Counted from the first letter of the stretch, positions 45,026-54,123 are shown. The stretch: DNA of 64,000 nt from Dolomitihabitans soli (GCF_022213955.1 NZ_JAKNTW010000004.1:1-64000); one strand, 5' to 3'. Notes: generated from the letters alone by a model not told the origin. Numbers and translations: made by a program.

Positions 45026-45916
45026 TCAGTCGCCGTCGGCCGAGGTGAACGCTGCGGCGTGGTCGCGGACGAAGTCGGCGATGTCGCGCGGGGGGCGGCC
45101 GAGGAGGTCGGCGGCCGTATCGGTGGCGACGTCTCCCCAGCCGGAGACATACGCCTGCGCGTACTCCTCGAGCATGTCGGCGATCCATCTCGGAACGCCG
45201 TAGCCGAGCAGTGTCTTGCGCTTGGCGTCGTCGCTGACCGGCAGGTACGTGATGGACCTGCCGAGAGCGAGGCTCAATTGATCGGCGACCTGGTCGAACG
45301 TCAGCGAGCGCGGGCCGGTGAGGGTGTACGTCTGGCCGTGGTGGCGGTCCGGATCGTCGAGGAGCACGCGGGCGGCGCATTCGGCGATGTCGCGTACGTC
45401 GATCATACCGATCCGCGCCGAGGCCATGTTCAGCGAGAACGTGCCGGTGGCGGCGATGTCGCCCGCCTCGTTCAGCAGGTTCTGCATGAACCAGTGCGGA
45501 CGCAGGATCGTCCAGCGCATGCCGCATCGTTCGGTCTCCCGGTCCGACAGCGCGTGCAGCCTGCCGCTGCGGTTCGGCGCGTCGTGTGCCGCGCCGACGA
45601 CGGACAGGCGCACGATGCGCTCCACACCGGCCTGGCGTGCGGCCCACACGACGTTCATGTTGTTCTCCGGAGCGCGCGGGCCGTTCGGGGTGAGCAGCCA
45701 CACGTCCTGCACGCCCTCGAAGGCGGCCGGCAGCGACCGGGCGTCATCGAGGTCACCGACGACGACCTCGGCGCCCTGCTCGCGCGGGCCGTCCGCTTTG
45801 GACTTTTCACGGACGAGAGCACGAAGGTCCACATCGGCGCCTTCCAGCGCGTTCATCAGTGCGGCGGACACGGTTCCGGTGGCTCCGGTGATCAGCACGG
45901 TGCGCGACACGCTCAT
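45026..45916 (-). CDS. NmrA-like NAD(P)-binding protein
   Basis: This 296-aa atypical short-chain dehydrogenase has the nucleotide motif VLITGATGTVSAALMNAL at residues 7-24. VVVGDLDDARSLPAAFEGVQ and a late LRPHWFMQNLLNE segment follow, as in NmrA/YtfG-type quinone reductases or redox sensors. The Tyr-x-x-x-Lys pair of classical SDRs is absent. ATG 45916 overlaps the stop of the upstream EamA transporter (ATGA), so they are translationally coupled. Both are divergent from a MarR regulator. Confidence 0.9.
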   Translation of the reverse strand: MSVSRTVLITGATGTVSAALMNALEGADVDLRALVREKSKADGPREQGAEVVVGDLDDARSLPAAFEGVQDVWLLTPNGPRAPENNMNVVWAARQAGVERIVRLSVVGAAHDAPNRSGRLHALSDRETERCGMRWTILRPHWFMQNLLNEAGDIAATGTFSLNMASARIGMIDVRDIAECAARVLLDDPDRHHGQTYTLTGPRSLTFDQVADQLSLALGRSITYLPVSDDAKRKTLLGYGVPRWIADMLEEYAQAYVSGWGDVATDTAADLLGRPPRDIADFVRDHAAAFTSADGD

Positions 45917-46857
45917 TCTCCTTTGGTGGTGACGGGGATACGGATCAGGGTGCGGACGACGTCGGGGGGCAGCTGCGCGGCGGCGATGGCGGTCAGCGCG
46001 AGCACGAACCCGACGCCCTGCCACGGCATCAGGGATTCACCGAGGAACAGCCAGCCCAGGATCGTGGCGACCATGGGTGAGAGCAGGGCGAGGAACGACA
46101 CGGCGACCACGGGCAGCTTGCCGATGCCGCGGAACCAGACCAGGTAAGCGAGCAGGGCGCCCACAACAGCCAGCCACGCGTAGCCGCCGATCGCACGAAG
46201 ATCCAGTTCGGACGGAAGTCCCTCGAACGCGAGCGCGAGCGGGAGGAGCACGAGACCGCCGGCGGTGAGCTGCCAGCCGGCGATGGTCGCTGCGCCGGCG
46301 CCCTCCGGACGTCCCCAACGTTTGGTCAGGACGATCCCGCCGGCCATCACGCCGGCGGCTGCGATGCCGGCCAGGACGCCGAGCAGGTCGAAGGAGAGCC
46401 GGCCGCGCAGGACGATCAACGCGACGCCCGCCACGCCGACCAGGCCCCAGCCGACCCGCCAGCGTGTGGGCTTCTCATTGAGCAGCAGGAACGCCAGGCC
46501 GACGACGAACAACGGCTGGACGGCGGTGAGGGTCGCCGCGATGCCGCCCGGCAGTCGATAGGCGGCGACGAACAGGAATGCGAAGAGCGCGCCGATGTTG
46601 AGGGTGCCGAGCAGCAACGAGCGCCACAGCCACTTGCCGTGCGGCAGCCTGCGCGTGATGGCGAGCAGGATCAGCCCCGCCGGCAACGCGCGGATCACAC
46701 CGGACACCAACGGGTGGCCGGTCGGGAGGAACTCGGTGGTGACCAGGTACGTGGTGCCCCAACTGACCGGCGCGACCGCGGTCAGCGCGGTCACTGTCAG
46801 GGTGGTGCCGGGCTGGGACGCGGTAACCACGTCCGGCCGGCTCAGAGCCTGCGTCAT
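45913..46857 (-). CDS. EamA/DMT-family transporter
   Basis: This 314-aa membrane protein has ten predicted helices arranged as two EamA repeats: the first about residues 20-150 (SWGTTYLVTTEFLP) and the second about 165-300 (AVSFLALLSPMVATILGWLF followed by LGESL). RhaT/YdcZ-type members export amino acids or metabolites. The start is ATG 46857, with AAGGAG 5 nt upstream. It is divergent from the MarR gene at 46961 and coupled to the NmrA-like gene. Confidence 0.9.
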   Translation of the reverse strand: MTQALSRPDVVTASQPGTTLTVTALTAVAPVSWGTTYLVTTEFLPTGHPLVSGVIRALPAGLILLAITRRLPHGKWLWRSLLLGTLNIGALFAFLFVAAYRLPGGIAATLTAVQPLFVVGLAFLLLNEKPTRWRVGWGLVGVAGVALIVLRGRLSFDLLGVLAGIAAAGVMAGGIVLTKRWGRPEGAGAATIAGWQLTAGGLVLLPLALAFEGLPSELDLRAIGGYAWLAVVGALLAYLVWFRGIGKLPVVAVSFLALLSPMVATILGWLFLGESLMPWQGVGFVLALTAIAAAQLPPDVVRTLIRIPVTTKGE

Positions 46858-46868
46858 CTAGTCTCCTT

Positions 46869-46889
46869 AACGTTGAACTATTCAATGTT
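46869..46889. promoter_or_regulatory. Putative MarR operator between divergent genes
   Basis: AACGTTGAA (46869-46877) and TTCAATGTT (46881-46889) form a near-perfect dyad around CTA, just upstream of the EamA gene's ribosome-binding site. The half-site ACGTTGA repeats at 46931-46937 near the MarR gene. Confidence 0.65.
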
Positions 46890-46960
46890 GGCGAATGTAG
46901 CCGCCTGTTAGGATGACGTCAAACAGTTTCACGTTGAGATGTTCTGGAGGAGGCAGGCTC

Positions 46961-47482
46961 GTGGAGGACAACGTCGACTGGCGGCTGGACCAGTGGCGGA
47001 CCGAGCGGCCCGACATCGACCCCACGCCGATGGGCGTGGTGGCCCGGATCCAGCGCGCCTGCCGACTGCTCGAACGCGAGCTTCGTGACCATTTCGCCAC
47101 GCATGACCTGCAGCTATGGGAATTCGACATACTGGGGACGCTGCGCCGGTCCGGGCATCCGTATCGGCTCACCGCGGGGCAGCTGGTCGAGTCCTCGATG
47201 GTCACCTCCGGAGCGATCACCAACCGGATCGACCGTCTCGTCGCCAGGGAGCTGGTGACCCGCGAGGTCGATCCCCTTAATCGGCGCAGCGTGCTGATCA
47301 CGTTGACCGAGCGCGGCCGGGAGCTGATCGACCCGATCGTCGCCGCCCATGTCGACCTGGAGGCGAAGCTCCTCAGCCGACTGAGCGGCCCCGACCAGGA
47401 ACATCTCGCCGGATTGCTTCGCAAGCTGCTCACCAGCCTCGGCGACTACTCGCCTGGCAACCCCCTGAATCCGAGCGACTGA
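46961..47482 (+). CDS. MarR-family regulator
   Basis: This 173-aa winged-helix protein has the recognition region TAGQLVESSMVTSGAITNRI and the wing DRLVARELVTREVDPLNRRS. A basic/acidic N-terminal extension of about 25 residues precedes the core. The start is GTG 46961, with AGGAGG at 46948-46953. It probably regulates the divergent EamA/NmrA operon through the dyads in the gap. Length and motifs are normal. Confidence 0.92.
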   Translation: MEDNVDWRLDQWRTERPDIDPTPMGVVARIQRACRLLERELRDHFATHDLQLWEFDILGTLRRSGHPYRLTAGQLVESSMVTSGAITNRIDRLVARELVTREVDPLNRRSVLITLTERGRELIDPIVAAHVDLEAKLLSRLSGPDQEHLAGLLRKLLTSLGDYSPGNPLNPSD

Positions 47483-47551
47483 CTTACCGGGATCGTGTGT
47501 CGCCAAGGGCCGAGCGCTGCTCGCACGGGCAGGATCGCACAGGCTCCGGGG

Positions 47552-48742
47552 TCAAGAGGGGCGGGCCGCCTGCTCGGCTTTCGCGTGGCCGGGGCGCAGT
47601 CCGGGAGCCAGGATCAGGGTGACCACGACGGAGGCCGCCGCCATCACGGCCATCGCCGTCGAGGCCGTGGTGTACTGCGCGACGGCACCCGCGAGGGCGG
47701 CGCTCAGGCCCTGCATGGTGATCATCCCGGAGGAATGCAGACCGAGAGCTTGTCCGCTCAGCTCGTCCGGCGTCAGGTCCATCAGCCGCTCCTGCAGCAC
47801 CAGACCGGCCGAGTAACCGACGGTGGCGACCGTGACGGCGGCGATGGCGAGCGGCAGCGGCGGGTCCAGGGCGAAGATCAGGTACGGTACGGCCAGCAGA
47901 AGGCACAGCGGAACTCCGAGCCGCTCCCGCCACCGCCGGGAGACGAACCGGCCCGCCCAGACGTCCCCGACCAGCATGCCGACCGCGCCACAGGCGAACA
48001 GGAGACCGGCATGCCGAGGGGAGTAGGGGACGTAGAGGGACTCGCAGCCGACGATCAGCCCATTGGGAACCCAGAGGGCCAGGTAGACGTTGCGGCGGGG
48101 CTTGGAGGACCAGAGCCGCACGTTGGTGCGCCAGGTCACGATCGCAGACGGCCGCCCCGTCGCGCGCGGCGGGCGGTGGCTGAGACCGAACCGGGCGACG
48201 GCCGCAGAGGCGAGGTACGACACGGCGCCTGTGAGCAGCGCGCCACGCGGTGACAGGGCGGTGATGAGGAGGCCACCGGCCGCGAACCCGCAGATCTGCA
48301 CGATACCGGCCGAGATGTTGAGGACGGAGCGGCCGAGCAGGTACCCGTCTCGCTCGAGGATCTCGTTGAGCAATCCGTAGCGCACCCCGCCGCCCAGTGC
48401 GGCGAGGGTCCCCAGGACCAGGCTGATGCCGAAGATCACCCAGATGGGCAGGCCGGGGATGGCCTGGGCGGCGATGCCGAGGCCGGAGACCACTGCCAGG
48501 CCGGTCAGCGTGACGCGCGGCGGCAGCCGGTCGGCGGCCGACAGCAGCGTCGTCGCGCCGATCACCTGGCCGAGAGCGGATCCGAACATGGCCAGGGAGG
48601 CGAGCAGGGGCGAGCCGGTGGCCGTGTAGACCAGCGTGCCCAGAGCCAGCCCGCTGACCGTTTGAGCGGTGATCTGCCCAGCGGAGGTCAGAAAGAGCGG
48701 GGTGAACTCCGGCGCGCGAAAGAGCCCGCGGTAGGTGCGCAT
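47552..48742 (-). CDS. MFS transporter
   Basis: This 396-aa membrane protein has about 12 helices. FTPLFLTSAGQITAQTVSGL forms the first and GLVLQERLMDLTPDELSGQA is a loop typical of actinomycete MFS exporters adjacent to ArsR/DUF5937 regulators. The start is ATG 48742. It is divergent from the ArsR-type regulator at 48802, with only 59 bp between, so control by that protein is likely. Substrate is unknown. Confidence 0.9.
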   Translation of the reverse strand: MRTYRGLFRAPEFTPLFLTSAGQITAQTVSGLALGTLVYTATGSPLLASLAMFGSALGQVIGATTLLSAADRLPPRVTLTGLAVVSGLGIAAQAIPGLPIWVIFGISLVLGTLAALGGGVRYGLLNEILERDGYLLGRSVLNISAGIVQICGFAAGGLLITALSPRGALLTGAVSYLASAAVARFGLSHRPPRATGRPSAIVTWRTNVRLWSSKPRRNVYLALWVPNGLIVGCESLYVPYSPRHAGLLFACGAVGMLVGDVWAGRFVSRRWRERLGVPLCLLLAVPYLIFALDPPLPLAIAAVTVATVGYSAGLVLQERLMDLTPDELSGQALGLHSSGMITMQGLSAALAGAVAQYTTASTAMAVMAAASVVVTLILAPGLRPGHAKAEQAARPS

Positions 48743-48780
48743 GGGCGGAGTCTCGATGACCTTGTCGTCGGACCGGTACT

Positions 48781-48800
48781 GTTTCGCCGGGAGGCGAAAC
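48781..48800 (+). promoter_or_regulatory. Palindrome enclosing the ArsR gene's ribosome-binding site
   Basis: GTTTCGCC (48781-48788) pairs exactly with GGCGAAAC (48793-48800) around GGGA. The GGGAGG Shine-Dalgarno sequence (48789-48794) spans the loop and the first bases of the second arm, and ATG is at 48802. As DNA it can be an operator; as RNA it would tie up the start site. Confidence 0.65.
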
Positions 48801-48801
48801 G

Positions 48802-49773
48802 ATGGGCTGGTGGCAGGTCAACGCGGACACCCTCGCGCGGGTCCGGTTCGTCGTCTCTCCTCTGGCCGAGGCCACCGCGAGCCTCAAGAGCTTGGAACGT
48901 GCGACGGCAGCGCACCCGGGTGAGCGCGCGTGGCTCGATGCCCACCTGCCCGCTTACCGCAAGCGGCTGTCCGACGACCCGATCACCGCGCTGCTCATCC
49001 GGGCCGCCCTGGGCCGCACCTGGAACGCCACCTTTCTCACCCCCACCCCGACCGGCGAGGACGAACCCACCTTCGAGCAGGAGGTCGCGCGTATCCGTCA
49101 GACCCCACCCGAGACGGTCTGCGCCGACCTCACCGAGTCCCTCGGCGGCCCGCTCCCCACGCGGTTGCGTCGTTCCGACCTCCCCGAACGCACCGCCGCC
49201 CTGCTGGAACAGGTGTGGGGAGAATCGGTCCTCCCCTACTGGCCACGGCGTCGTGAGATCATCAAGGCCGACATCATCACGCGTACGGCGAAGCTGAGCC
49301 ACGGCGGTTGGGCGGCGGCCCTCGATGACATGCGTCCCGGGATGCGCTGGCTCGGAGAGAGCCGCCTGCAGATCACCACGCATGACCACCCCCCACGGGA
49401 GTTGTCCGGAGCGCAGCTGATGTTCGTCCCCGTGACGCCACGCCAAAGCTGGGTCTCCTGGGATCTCGCGCACCGGCACGCGGTGGTGTACCCGTGCTCG
49501 GGCCTCCTGGCCGAGGCGGGCCGGGCGTCGGCGCCCGAGAGCCTGAGCAGGTTGCTCGGGCCGGCCCGAGCGGCTGTCCTCGTCCTCCTCGAAAGTCCGA
49601 AGACCACGACGCAACTGGTGGCCTTGACCGGCCAGAGCCTGGGGTCGGTGGGCCGGCACCTCAAGATCATGCTCGACGCCGCCCTGATCCGGCGGCGACG
49701 CGCCGGGCGATCCGTGTTCTACTACCGGACGGACGCCGGGGAGGTTCTCGTGGAGGCACAGCAGACCGGATGA
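48802..49773 (+). CDS. ArsR-type winged-helix regulator with DUF5937-like sensor region
   Basis: This 323-aa protein has a long N-terminal region (about residues 1-245) resembling the DUF5937 type: VRFVVSPLAEATASLKSLER, LPYWPRRREIIKADII and a strand-rich LQITTHDHPPRELSGAQLMF. A C-terminal ArsR winged helix follows (about 250-320, LVALTGQSLGSVGRHLKIML, then RSVFYYRT). The DNA-binding domain is at the C-terminus, reversed from small ArsR proteins. The start is ATG 48802, inside a palindrome-ribosome-site arrangement. It is divergent from the MFS exporter, its likely target. Confidence 0.88.
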   Translation: MGWWQVNADTLARVRFVVSPLAEATASLKSLERATAAHPGERAWLDAHLPAYRKRLSDDPITALLIRAALGRTWNATFLTPTPTGEDEPTFEQEVARIRQTPPETVCADLTESLGGPLPTRLRRSDLPERTAALLEQVWGESVLPYWPRRREIIKADIITRTAKLSHGGWAAALDDMRPGMRWLGESRLQITTHDHPPRELSGAQLMFVPVTPRQSWVSWDLAHRHAVVYPCSGLLAEAGRASAPESLSRLLGPARAAVLVLLESPKTTTQLVALTGQSLGSVGRHLKIMLDAALIRRRRAGRSVFYYRTDAGEVLVEAQQTG

Positions 49774-49917
49774 GGGGTGCGGCCAGGGTAAGCCCAACCC
49801 ACGATCGCGATCCTGGCTGAGCGAGCAGGCTGGCGATCTCGGCGAAGGCGTCAGACGGCCTGCGCGGACCTCGTGTGCTCGCGGCGTGGCCGTATCCGGA
49901 CCTCGGGCGAGTTCCTT

Positions 49918-50730
49918 TCACAGGCCGGCGAGAAAGTCTCGGACGGCCTGGGCGAAGGCGTCCGGGTCGTCGTCGTGGGCCCAGTGGCCGCAGCCGGGCA
50001 GTTCCCGCAGTACGGTGTTCGGCCGTCGCTCGGCCATCTGATTGGCCATCGTGGTGGGCAGGATGAAGCTGTCCAGGCCGTGCACGAACAGGGCCGGGCA
50101 GTGCGAGCCGAGCCAGTCGGCCCACCAGTCGCCGACCAGGGCCAGCTGGGAGTTCACCATGTCGTCGTGGTCGAACAGGAAGCCCCAGCCGTCGGGGTGC
50201 TCGACGGCGCTCTCCATGAAGTAGCTCGCGTCGGGGATGCCGTGGGCTTCGACCTGGAGGCGCAGCTCGCGCAGGCTGGCGGCGCGGCGGGGCCAGCTTC
50301 GTATGTCCAGGACCGGGTGGGGTATCTCCGGTCGCCGGTTGAAGGCGCCGGCTTCCTCGACGACCAGGGCGCGAACCAGGTCGGGGTGGCGGGCGGCGAG
50401 CTGGTAGACGGTGACGCCGCCCATCGAGTGGCCGAGCGCGATCACCGGGCCGAGGTCGAGGTGGCGCAGGAACGCGGCGGCGTCGGCGATGTAGGCCTCC
50501 CGGCTGAAGTCGCCGTCGCTGTCGCTGTGGCCGTGACCGCGCTGCTCCAGTGAGATCACCCGGTAGGCGGGGGCGAGGGCGGCGGCCAGGGGGGCGAACA
50601 TCCTGGCCCGGCCGAAGTGCCCGACCACGGCCAGGATCGGGATGCCGTCGCCGCCGAAGTCGACGTAGGCCAGCCGCCGGCCGTTGACGAGCGCGTGGCT
50701 CTCGGCAGGACTGACCACGGTGGTCGTCAT
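49918..50730 (-). CDS. Alpha/beta hydrolase
   Basis: This 270-aa protein has the nucleophile elbow ALGHSMGGVTVYQL, the acid in LFVHGLDSFILP and the catalytic His in GCGHWAHDDDP. A cap region lies between about residues 130 and 195. The oxyanion-loop area reads VVGHFGRARMF in place of the usual HGxxG, a small oddity. The start is ATG 50730, with AGGAG 6 nt upstream. It is divergent from a TetR gene across a remarkable interleaved palindrome (50879-50926), so expression is probably inducible. Substrate is unknown; esterase or epoxide hydrolase activity is possible. Confidence 0.9.
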   Translation of the reverse strand: MTTTVVSPAESHALVNGRRLAYVDFGGDGIPILAVVGHFGRARMFAPLAAALAPAYRVISLEQRGHGHSDSDGDFSREAYIADAAAFLRHLDLGPVIALGHSMGGVTVYQLAARHPDLVRALVVEEAGAFNRRPEIPHPVLDIRSWPRRAASLRELRLQVEAHGIPDASYFMESAVEHPDGWGFLFDHDDMVNSQLALVGDWWADWLGSHCPALFVHGLDSFILPTTMANQMAERRPNTVLRELPGCGHWAHDDDPDAFAQAVRDFLAGL

Positions 50731-50878
50731 CGCCGCTCCTCCTCAGGGGTGTGGTGATGCGGATCTGTCTGTGCGGGCCGCCACGGCCCGGGTGCGATGC
50801 GCGTGGCGTCGGTGAACCCGTCTAGAATCGGCCGGCGGCCGTCGTGACGGGCGGGGACCTCCGGAAAGGGCGGGCCTG

Positions 50879-50926
50879 GCATATTAGCGTAACAGTCGTT
50901 GCGCTAATATGCACAACGACTGTTAC
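50879..50926. promoter_or_regulatory. Interleaved double palindrome with divergent -10-like hexamers
   Basis: GCATATTAGCG (50879-50889) pairs with CGCTAATATGC (50902-50912), and GTAACAGTCGTTG (50889-50901) pairs with CAACGACTGTTAC (50914-50926), in the order A-B-A'-B'. TAATAT at 50905-50910 faces the TetR gene, and its mirror image at 50881-50886 faces the hydrolase, so both are candidate -10 elements. The B arms look like two TetR sites. Confidence 0.8.
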
Positions 50927-50972
50927 GTGAATAGGATGTCGCCGGATGAACCCCGACCCGGAGGGAGTCGTC

Positions 50973-51554
50973 ATGGCCAGGCCCCGTGATCCGCAGCGCC
51001 GTACCGAGCTGCTCGACGCGATCATCGGGCACCTGACCGCCCACGGCGTCGCCGGGCTTTCCCTGCGCCCGCTGGCCCAGGCCCTCGGGCGGAGCACCTC
51101 GGTGCTCACCCACCACTTCGCCACCAAGGACGACCTGATCGCCGCCGTGCTCGAGCATCTCGACCAGCGGCAGCGTGACCGGCTCCAGGCCCTGCCGGGC
51201 TGGGAGGAGGGCCGCAGCCTCGGCGCCGTCGTCCGGGCCTCCTGGGACTGGCACCTGACCGGCGACCATCTGCCGCTGATCCGGCTGCTCCACGAGATCG
51301 AGGGCCTGGCCGCCGCCGGTCGGCTCACCGGGGCGTACGTGCCCACGATGCTCGGCGACCGTGCCGAGTTCGTGGCCGAGGCGCTACGAGCCCACGGCGT
51401 CCCCGACGACGTCGCCCGCGCCAACGCGACCCTGCTCAACGCCGCGTACGCCGGCCTGCAACTCGACTACCTGACCACCGGCGACAAGGCACGGGTCGAG
51501 GCCGCCCTCGACCGGCTCGTCGACCTCGCTGACGAGTGGACCCGCCGGCCCTGA
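50973..51554 (+). CDS. TetR-family regulator
   Basis: This 193-aa protein has an N-terminal helix-turn-helix (about residues 10-55): GVAGLSLRPLAQALGRSTSV and LTHHFATKDDLIAAVLEHLD. The C-terminal domain is of the type seen in RutR/BetI-like proteins. ATG 50973 is chosen with GGAGGGAG just upstream; an ATG at 50946 is less likely. It is divergent from the alpha/beta hydrolase and almost certainly binds the interleaved palindromes between them. Confidence 0.92.
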   Translation: MARPRDPQRRTELLDAIIGHLTAHGVAGLSLRPLAQALGRSTSVLTHHFATKDDLIAAVLEHLDQRQRDRLQALPGWEEGRSLGAVVRASWDWHLTGDHLPLIRLLHEIEGLAAAGRLTGAYVPTMLGDRAEFVAEALRAHGVPDDVARANATLLNAAYAGLQLDYLTTGDKARVEAALDRLVDLADEWTRRP

Positions 51555-51580
51555 GCCCGGCCGGCCCGGCCTGGACCTGC

Positions 51581-51613
51581 GGGGTGTTGAGAACCGTTCG
51601 ATTCTCACACCCC
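51581..51613. terminator. Bidirectional terminator-like hairpin
   Basis: GGGGTGTTGAGAA (51581-51593) pairs with TTCTCACACCCC (51602-51613) apart from one bulged T. It lies between the convergent TetR gene and a hydrolase gene. Confidence 0.65.
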
Positions 51614-51643
51614 ACAGCGTCAGGACCCGTCGGAACGGGCGCT

Positions 51644-52408
51644 CTACCCAGCAAACTCCGCAGAAGCGCCACCTTCGAGGAGGTGACGGGTGAAGAAGCG
51701 CTCCGAGCTCTCCAGTTCGAACGCGGGCACGCCCGCGTGCCGGCCGGGGTTGGCGTGCAGCGTCTTCTCGGGAGAGGCGAAGGCGCCGAACAGCGCCAAG
51801 CCCGAGTCACGCGGAACCATCTCGTCGTCCCACTGCAGCAGGAACTCGACCGGCACGGTGATCCGGGCCGCCGCCTCGGCCAGAGTTTCGTGACCCGCGA
51901 GACCGAAGACGGCGGCGGTGATCCTCGATTCGGCCGCGGTGAACGGCACGCCGATCGCGCTGCCCAGCGACACGCCCCAGAACCCCACCGGCCCGCCCGC
52001 GCCGACGCAGTCGAGTTTCTGCAGGGCGTCCAGGGTCGCCTGCCACTCGGGAATCGCCCGCGCCGCCAGCGCGGCGTTGTGCCGGGCGATATGCGGGCCG
52101 AGGGGCTCGCCTGCAGCCAGCCGTTCACCGATGCCTGCGGTGAACCGTTCGTCCTGTTCGGTTCTCGGCCGGCCGCCGTGCCCAGGCACGTCGATGGCCG
52201 CCACCGCGAAGCCGCAGGCCGTCACGTAGCGGTGCGCGCGGGCCACCAGGCCCGCCGCCTGCTTGTGCTGGCCGCCGCCATGGCCCAGCAGCACCAGGGG
52301 ACGGCTACCGGCGGCATCGGCGGGTGACCAGAGCACACCGGGGATGTCGTCGAGGTTGAAGAGACGTTCCGAGACGCCGTTCGAGGTCGTCTGCGAGGTG
52401 AAGCGCAT
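51644..52408 (-). CDS. Dienelactone hydrolase-like alpha/beta hydrolase
   Basis: This 254-aa protein has a GHGGGQHKQAAGLVARAHRY oxyanion segment, the nucleophile elbow FWGVSLGSAIG, an acid candidate in LLQWDDEMVPRD and the His in NPGRHAGVP. The overall spacing fits the dienelactone hydrolase/acetyl-xylan-esterase group. ATG 52408 (MRFTSQTTSNGVSE) is preferred over the longer frame, whose first 22 residues look non-coding. It appears monocistronic. The substrate is not predictable from the sequence. Confidence 0.85.
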   Translation of the reverse strand: MRFTSQTTSNGVSERLFNLDDIPGVLWSPADAAGSRPLVLLGHGGGQHKQAAGLVARAHRYVTACGFAVAAIDVPGHGGRPRTEQDERFTAGIGERLAAGEPLGPHIARHNAALAARAIPEWQATLDALQKLDCVGAGGPVGFWGVSLGSAIGVPFTAAESRITAAVFGLAGHETLAEAAARITVPVEFLLQWDDEMVPRDSGLALFGAFASPEKTLHANPGRHAGVPAFELESSERFFTRHLLEGGASAEFAG

Positions 52409-52716
52409 AGGTTCGTTGCCTTTCGGGATGCCTGCGGGCGCTCCCGGGCCACCTATGTCAGATGGACCGCACAACCATGGGGGAGGAGAGCACCCAGCCT
52501 GATACAGCGGTAATGGGTCTCACCTCCTCGGGTCGGTCACGTGCAGAGGAACGCTACCAGGCACCACGCAGAGCCGGACAGCCGACCACGGCTGTCATCT
52601 GCCGCTCGCGAAGGCCTTGATCGCCGCTCGTCCGGCCTCCGGCTGTGGTTTTCCGCAGGAGGAACAGGCGGAGCACCCCATTCTGCCGCGGATCGGCCTT
52701 CCATAGCGTTGAGCCC

Positions 52717-53781
52717 ATGATGCAGACGATGATGAACGTGCTGGTAGCGCTGACAGTTGCGGCAGGTGGCCCGGGCGCCGGGGTGGGTCCCGAGTTGGAG
52801 AAGATCGTGGCGGGCAAGGGGGCGACAGCCGCTCTGGCGCGGGCCTCCGACGGCGACCGGACCTGGTCCGGAGCGGTGGGAGTGCGCGACATCAAGCGCG
52901 ACGGGCGGCCCTCGCCCGGCGGGCACTTCCGGATCGGCAGCGTCACCAAGACGTTCGTCGCGACCGTGGTGCTCCAGCTCGTGGACGAGGGCAAGGTACG
53001 GCTCGACGAGCCCATCGATCAGTACATGCCGGGCTTGGTACCGGACGGGAAACGCATCACGGTTCGCCACCTGCTCAACCACACCAGCCATCTGTACGAC
53101 TACATGAGTGAGCCGGGATACTCGACCAACCGGTGGCGCGGCGACGCGCGGTTCCGCTCCTACCAGCCGCGGGAACTGCTCAAGGTGGCCTTCGCCAAGA
53201 AGCTGCCCGATGATGACAAGTGGCACTACTCCAACACCAACTACGTGGTGCTCGGGTTGCTGGTGGAGAAGCTGACGGGCCGTACCTACGGCGAAGAGGT
53301 CGAGCGCCGCATCCTGCGCCCACTGGGGCTGCGCCACACCGTGGTGCCGGGCGATCGGGCGGGGGTCCCGTCGCCGCACGCCAAGGGGTATGAGGCGATG
53401 CCCCACCTCGTGGACGCGACGCGGATGAATCCCTCCCTCGACTGGGCCGCGGGAGAGATGATCTCGACCACGGCGGACCTGGAGCGGTTCATGTCCGCGC
53501 TGCTGGGCGGCAAGCTGACCAGCGCCGCGTCGCTGCGGGCCATGCGCACGACCGTCGAGACGCGCGCCGGATTCGGCTACGGCCTCGGCCTGCAGTCGTA
53601 CACGCTGCCGTGCGGCAAGGTGTGGGGGCACAGCGGCGAACTGATCGGGTACCAGACGTTCGCGTTCCGCGCCGACTCGGGCAAGGCCCTGACCATGTCG
53701 ATCAACCCCTCGACCCGCAACCCGTCCACGCAAGAGGTCATGGGCATCGCCATCAAGGTGTTCTGCGGGGCCGCAGGCTGA
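52717..53781 (+). CDS. Secreted serine hydrolase of the beta-lactamase/DD-peptidase family
   Basis: This 354-aa protein has a short hydrophobic N-terminus (MMNVLVALTVAAGGPGAG) that could act as a signal. A class C beta-lactamase/R61 DD-peptidase fold follows. The motifs are S-x-x-K in IGSVTKTFV, Y-x-N in WHYSNTNYVV and H-x-G in WGHSGELIGY. Such enzymes trim peptidoglycan peptides, hydrolyse esters or D-amino-acid peptides; true beta-lactamase activity is not implied. The start is ATG 52717. A hairpin follows the gene at 53812-53837. Confidence 0.9.
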   Translation: MMQTMMNVLVALTVAAGGPGAGVGPELEKIVAGKGATAALARASDGDRTWSGAVGVRDIKRDGRPSPGGHFRIGSVTKTFVATVVLQLVDEGKVRLDEPIDQYMPGLVPDGKRITVRHLLNHTSHLYDYMSEPGYSTNRWRGDARFRSYQPRELLKVAFAKKLPDDDKWHYSNTNYVVLGLLVEKLTGRTYGEEVERRILRPLGLRHTVVPGDRAGVPSPHAKGYEAMPHLVDATRMNPSLDWAAGEMISTTADLERFMSALLGGKLTSAASLRAMRTTVETRAGFGYGLGLQSYTLPCGKVWGHSGELIGYQTFAFRADSGKALTMSINPSTRNPSTQEVMGIAIKVFCGAAG

Positions 53782-53811
53782 GCACCTCACCACGTTGACC
53801 ACGACCGGCCG

Positions 53812-53837
53812 CCGGGGGACAGCCGTGTGTCCCCCGG
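53812..53837 (+). terminator. Terminator-like hairpin after the serine hydrolase
   Basis: CCGGGGGACA (53812-53821) and TGTCCCCCGG (53828-53837) form a perfect 10-bp stem with a 6-nt loop, 30 bp after the stop. The rest of 53782-54123 has no gene I can support. Confidence 0.65.
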
Positions 53838-54123
53838 CCGCGAAAACCGGTCAGCCGGCGCGGCGGGAGCGGGCCGGCGTCAGCCCGCCGAGGGCCCTGC
53901 CGACCAGCCCCACCAGCGAAAAGGGCATCGCTGATCACCGCGACCGCGTGCGGCCCGCGCCGACATGCCCGCGCCGACATGAGAGAGTCGGAGCGAACCC
54001 GGGCACCTTTACATGGGCCGGGAAATCCTCCGGAGAAATCCATCGCGAGTCGATGTCGAGAACGCCGGTACTGCTCCGACCAGCTCACGAGAACGCAGGA
54101 AACACACGGCGAGGAGCCGAACG

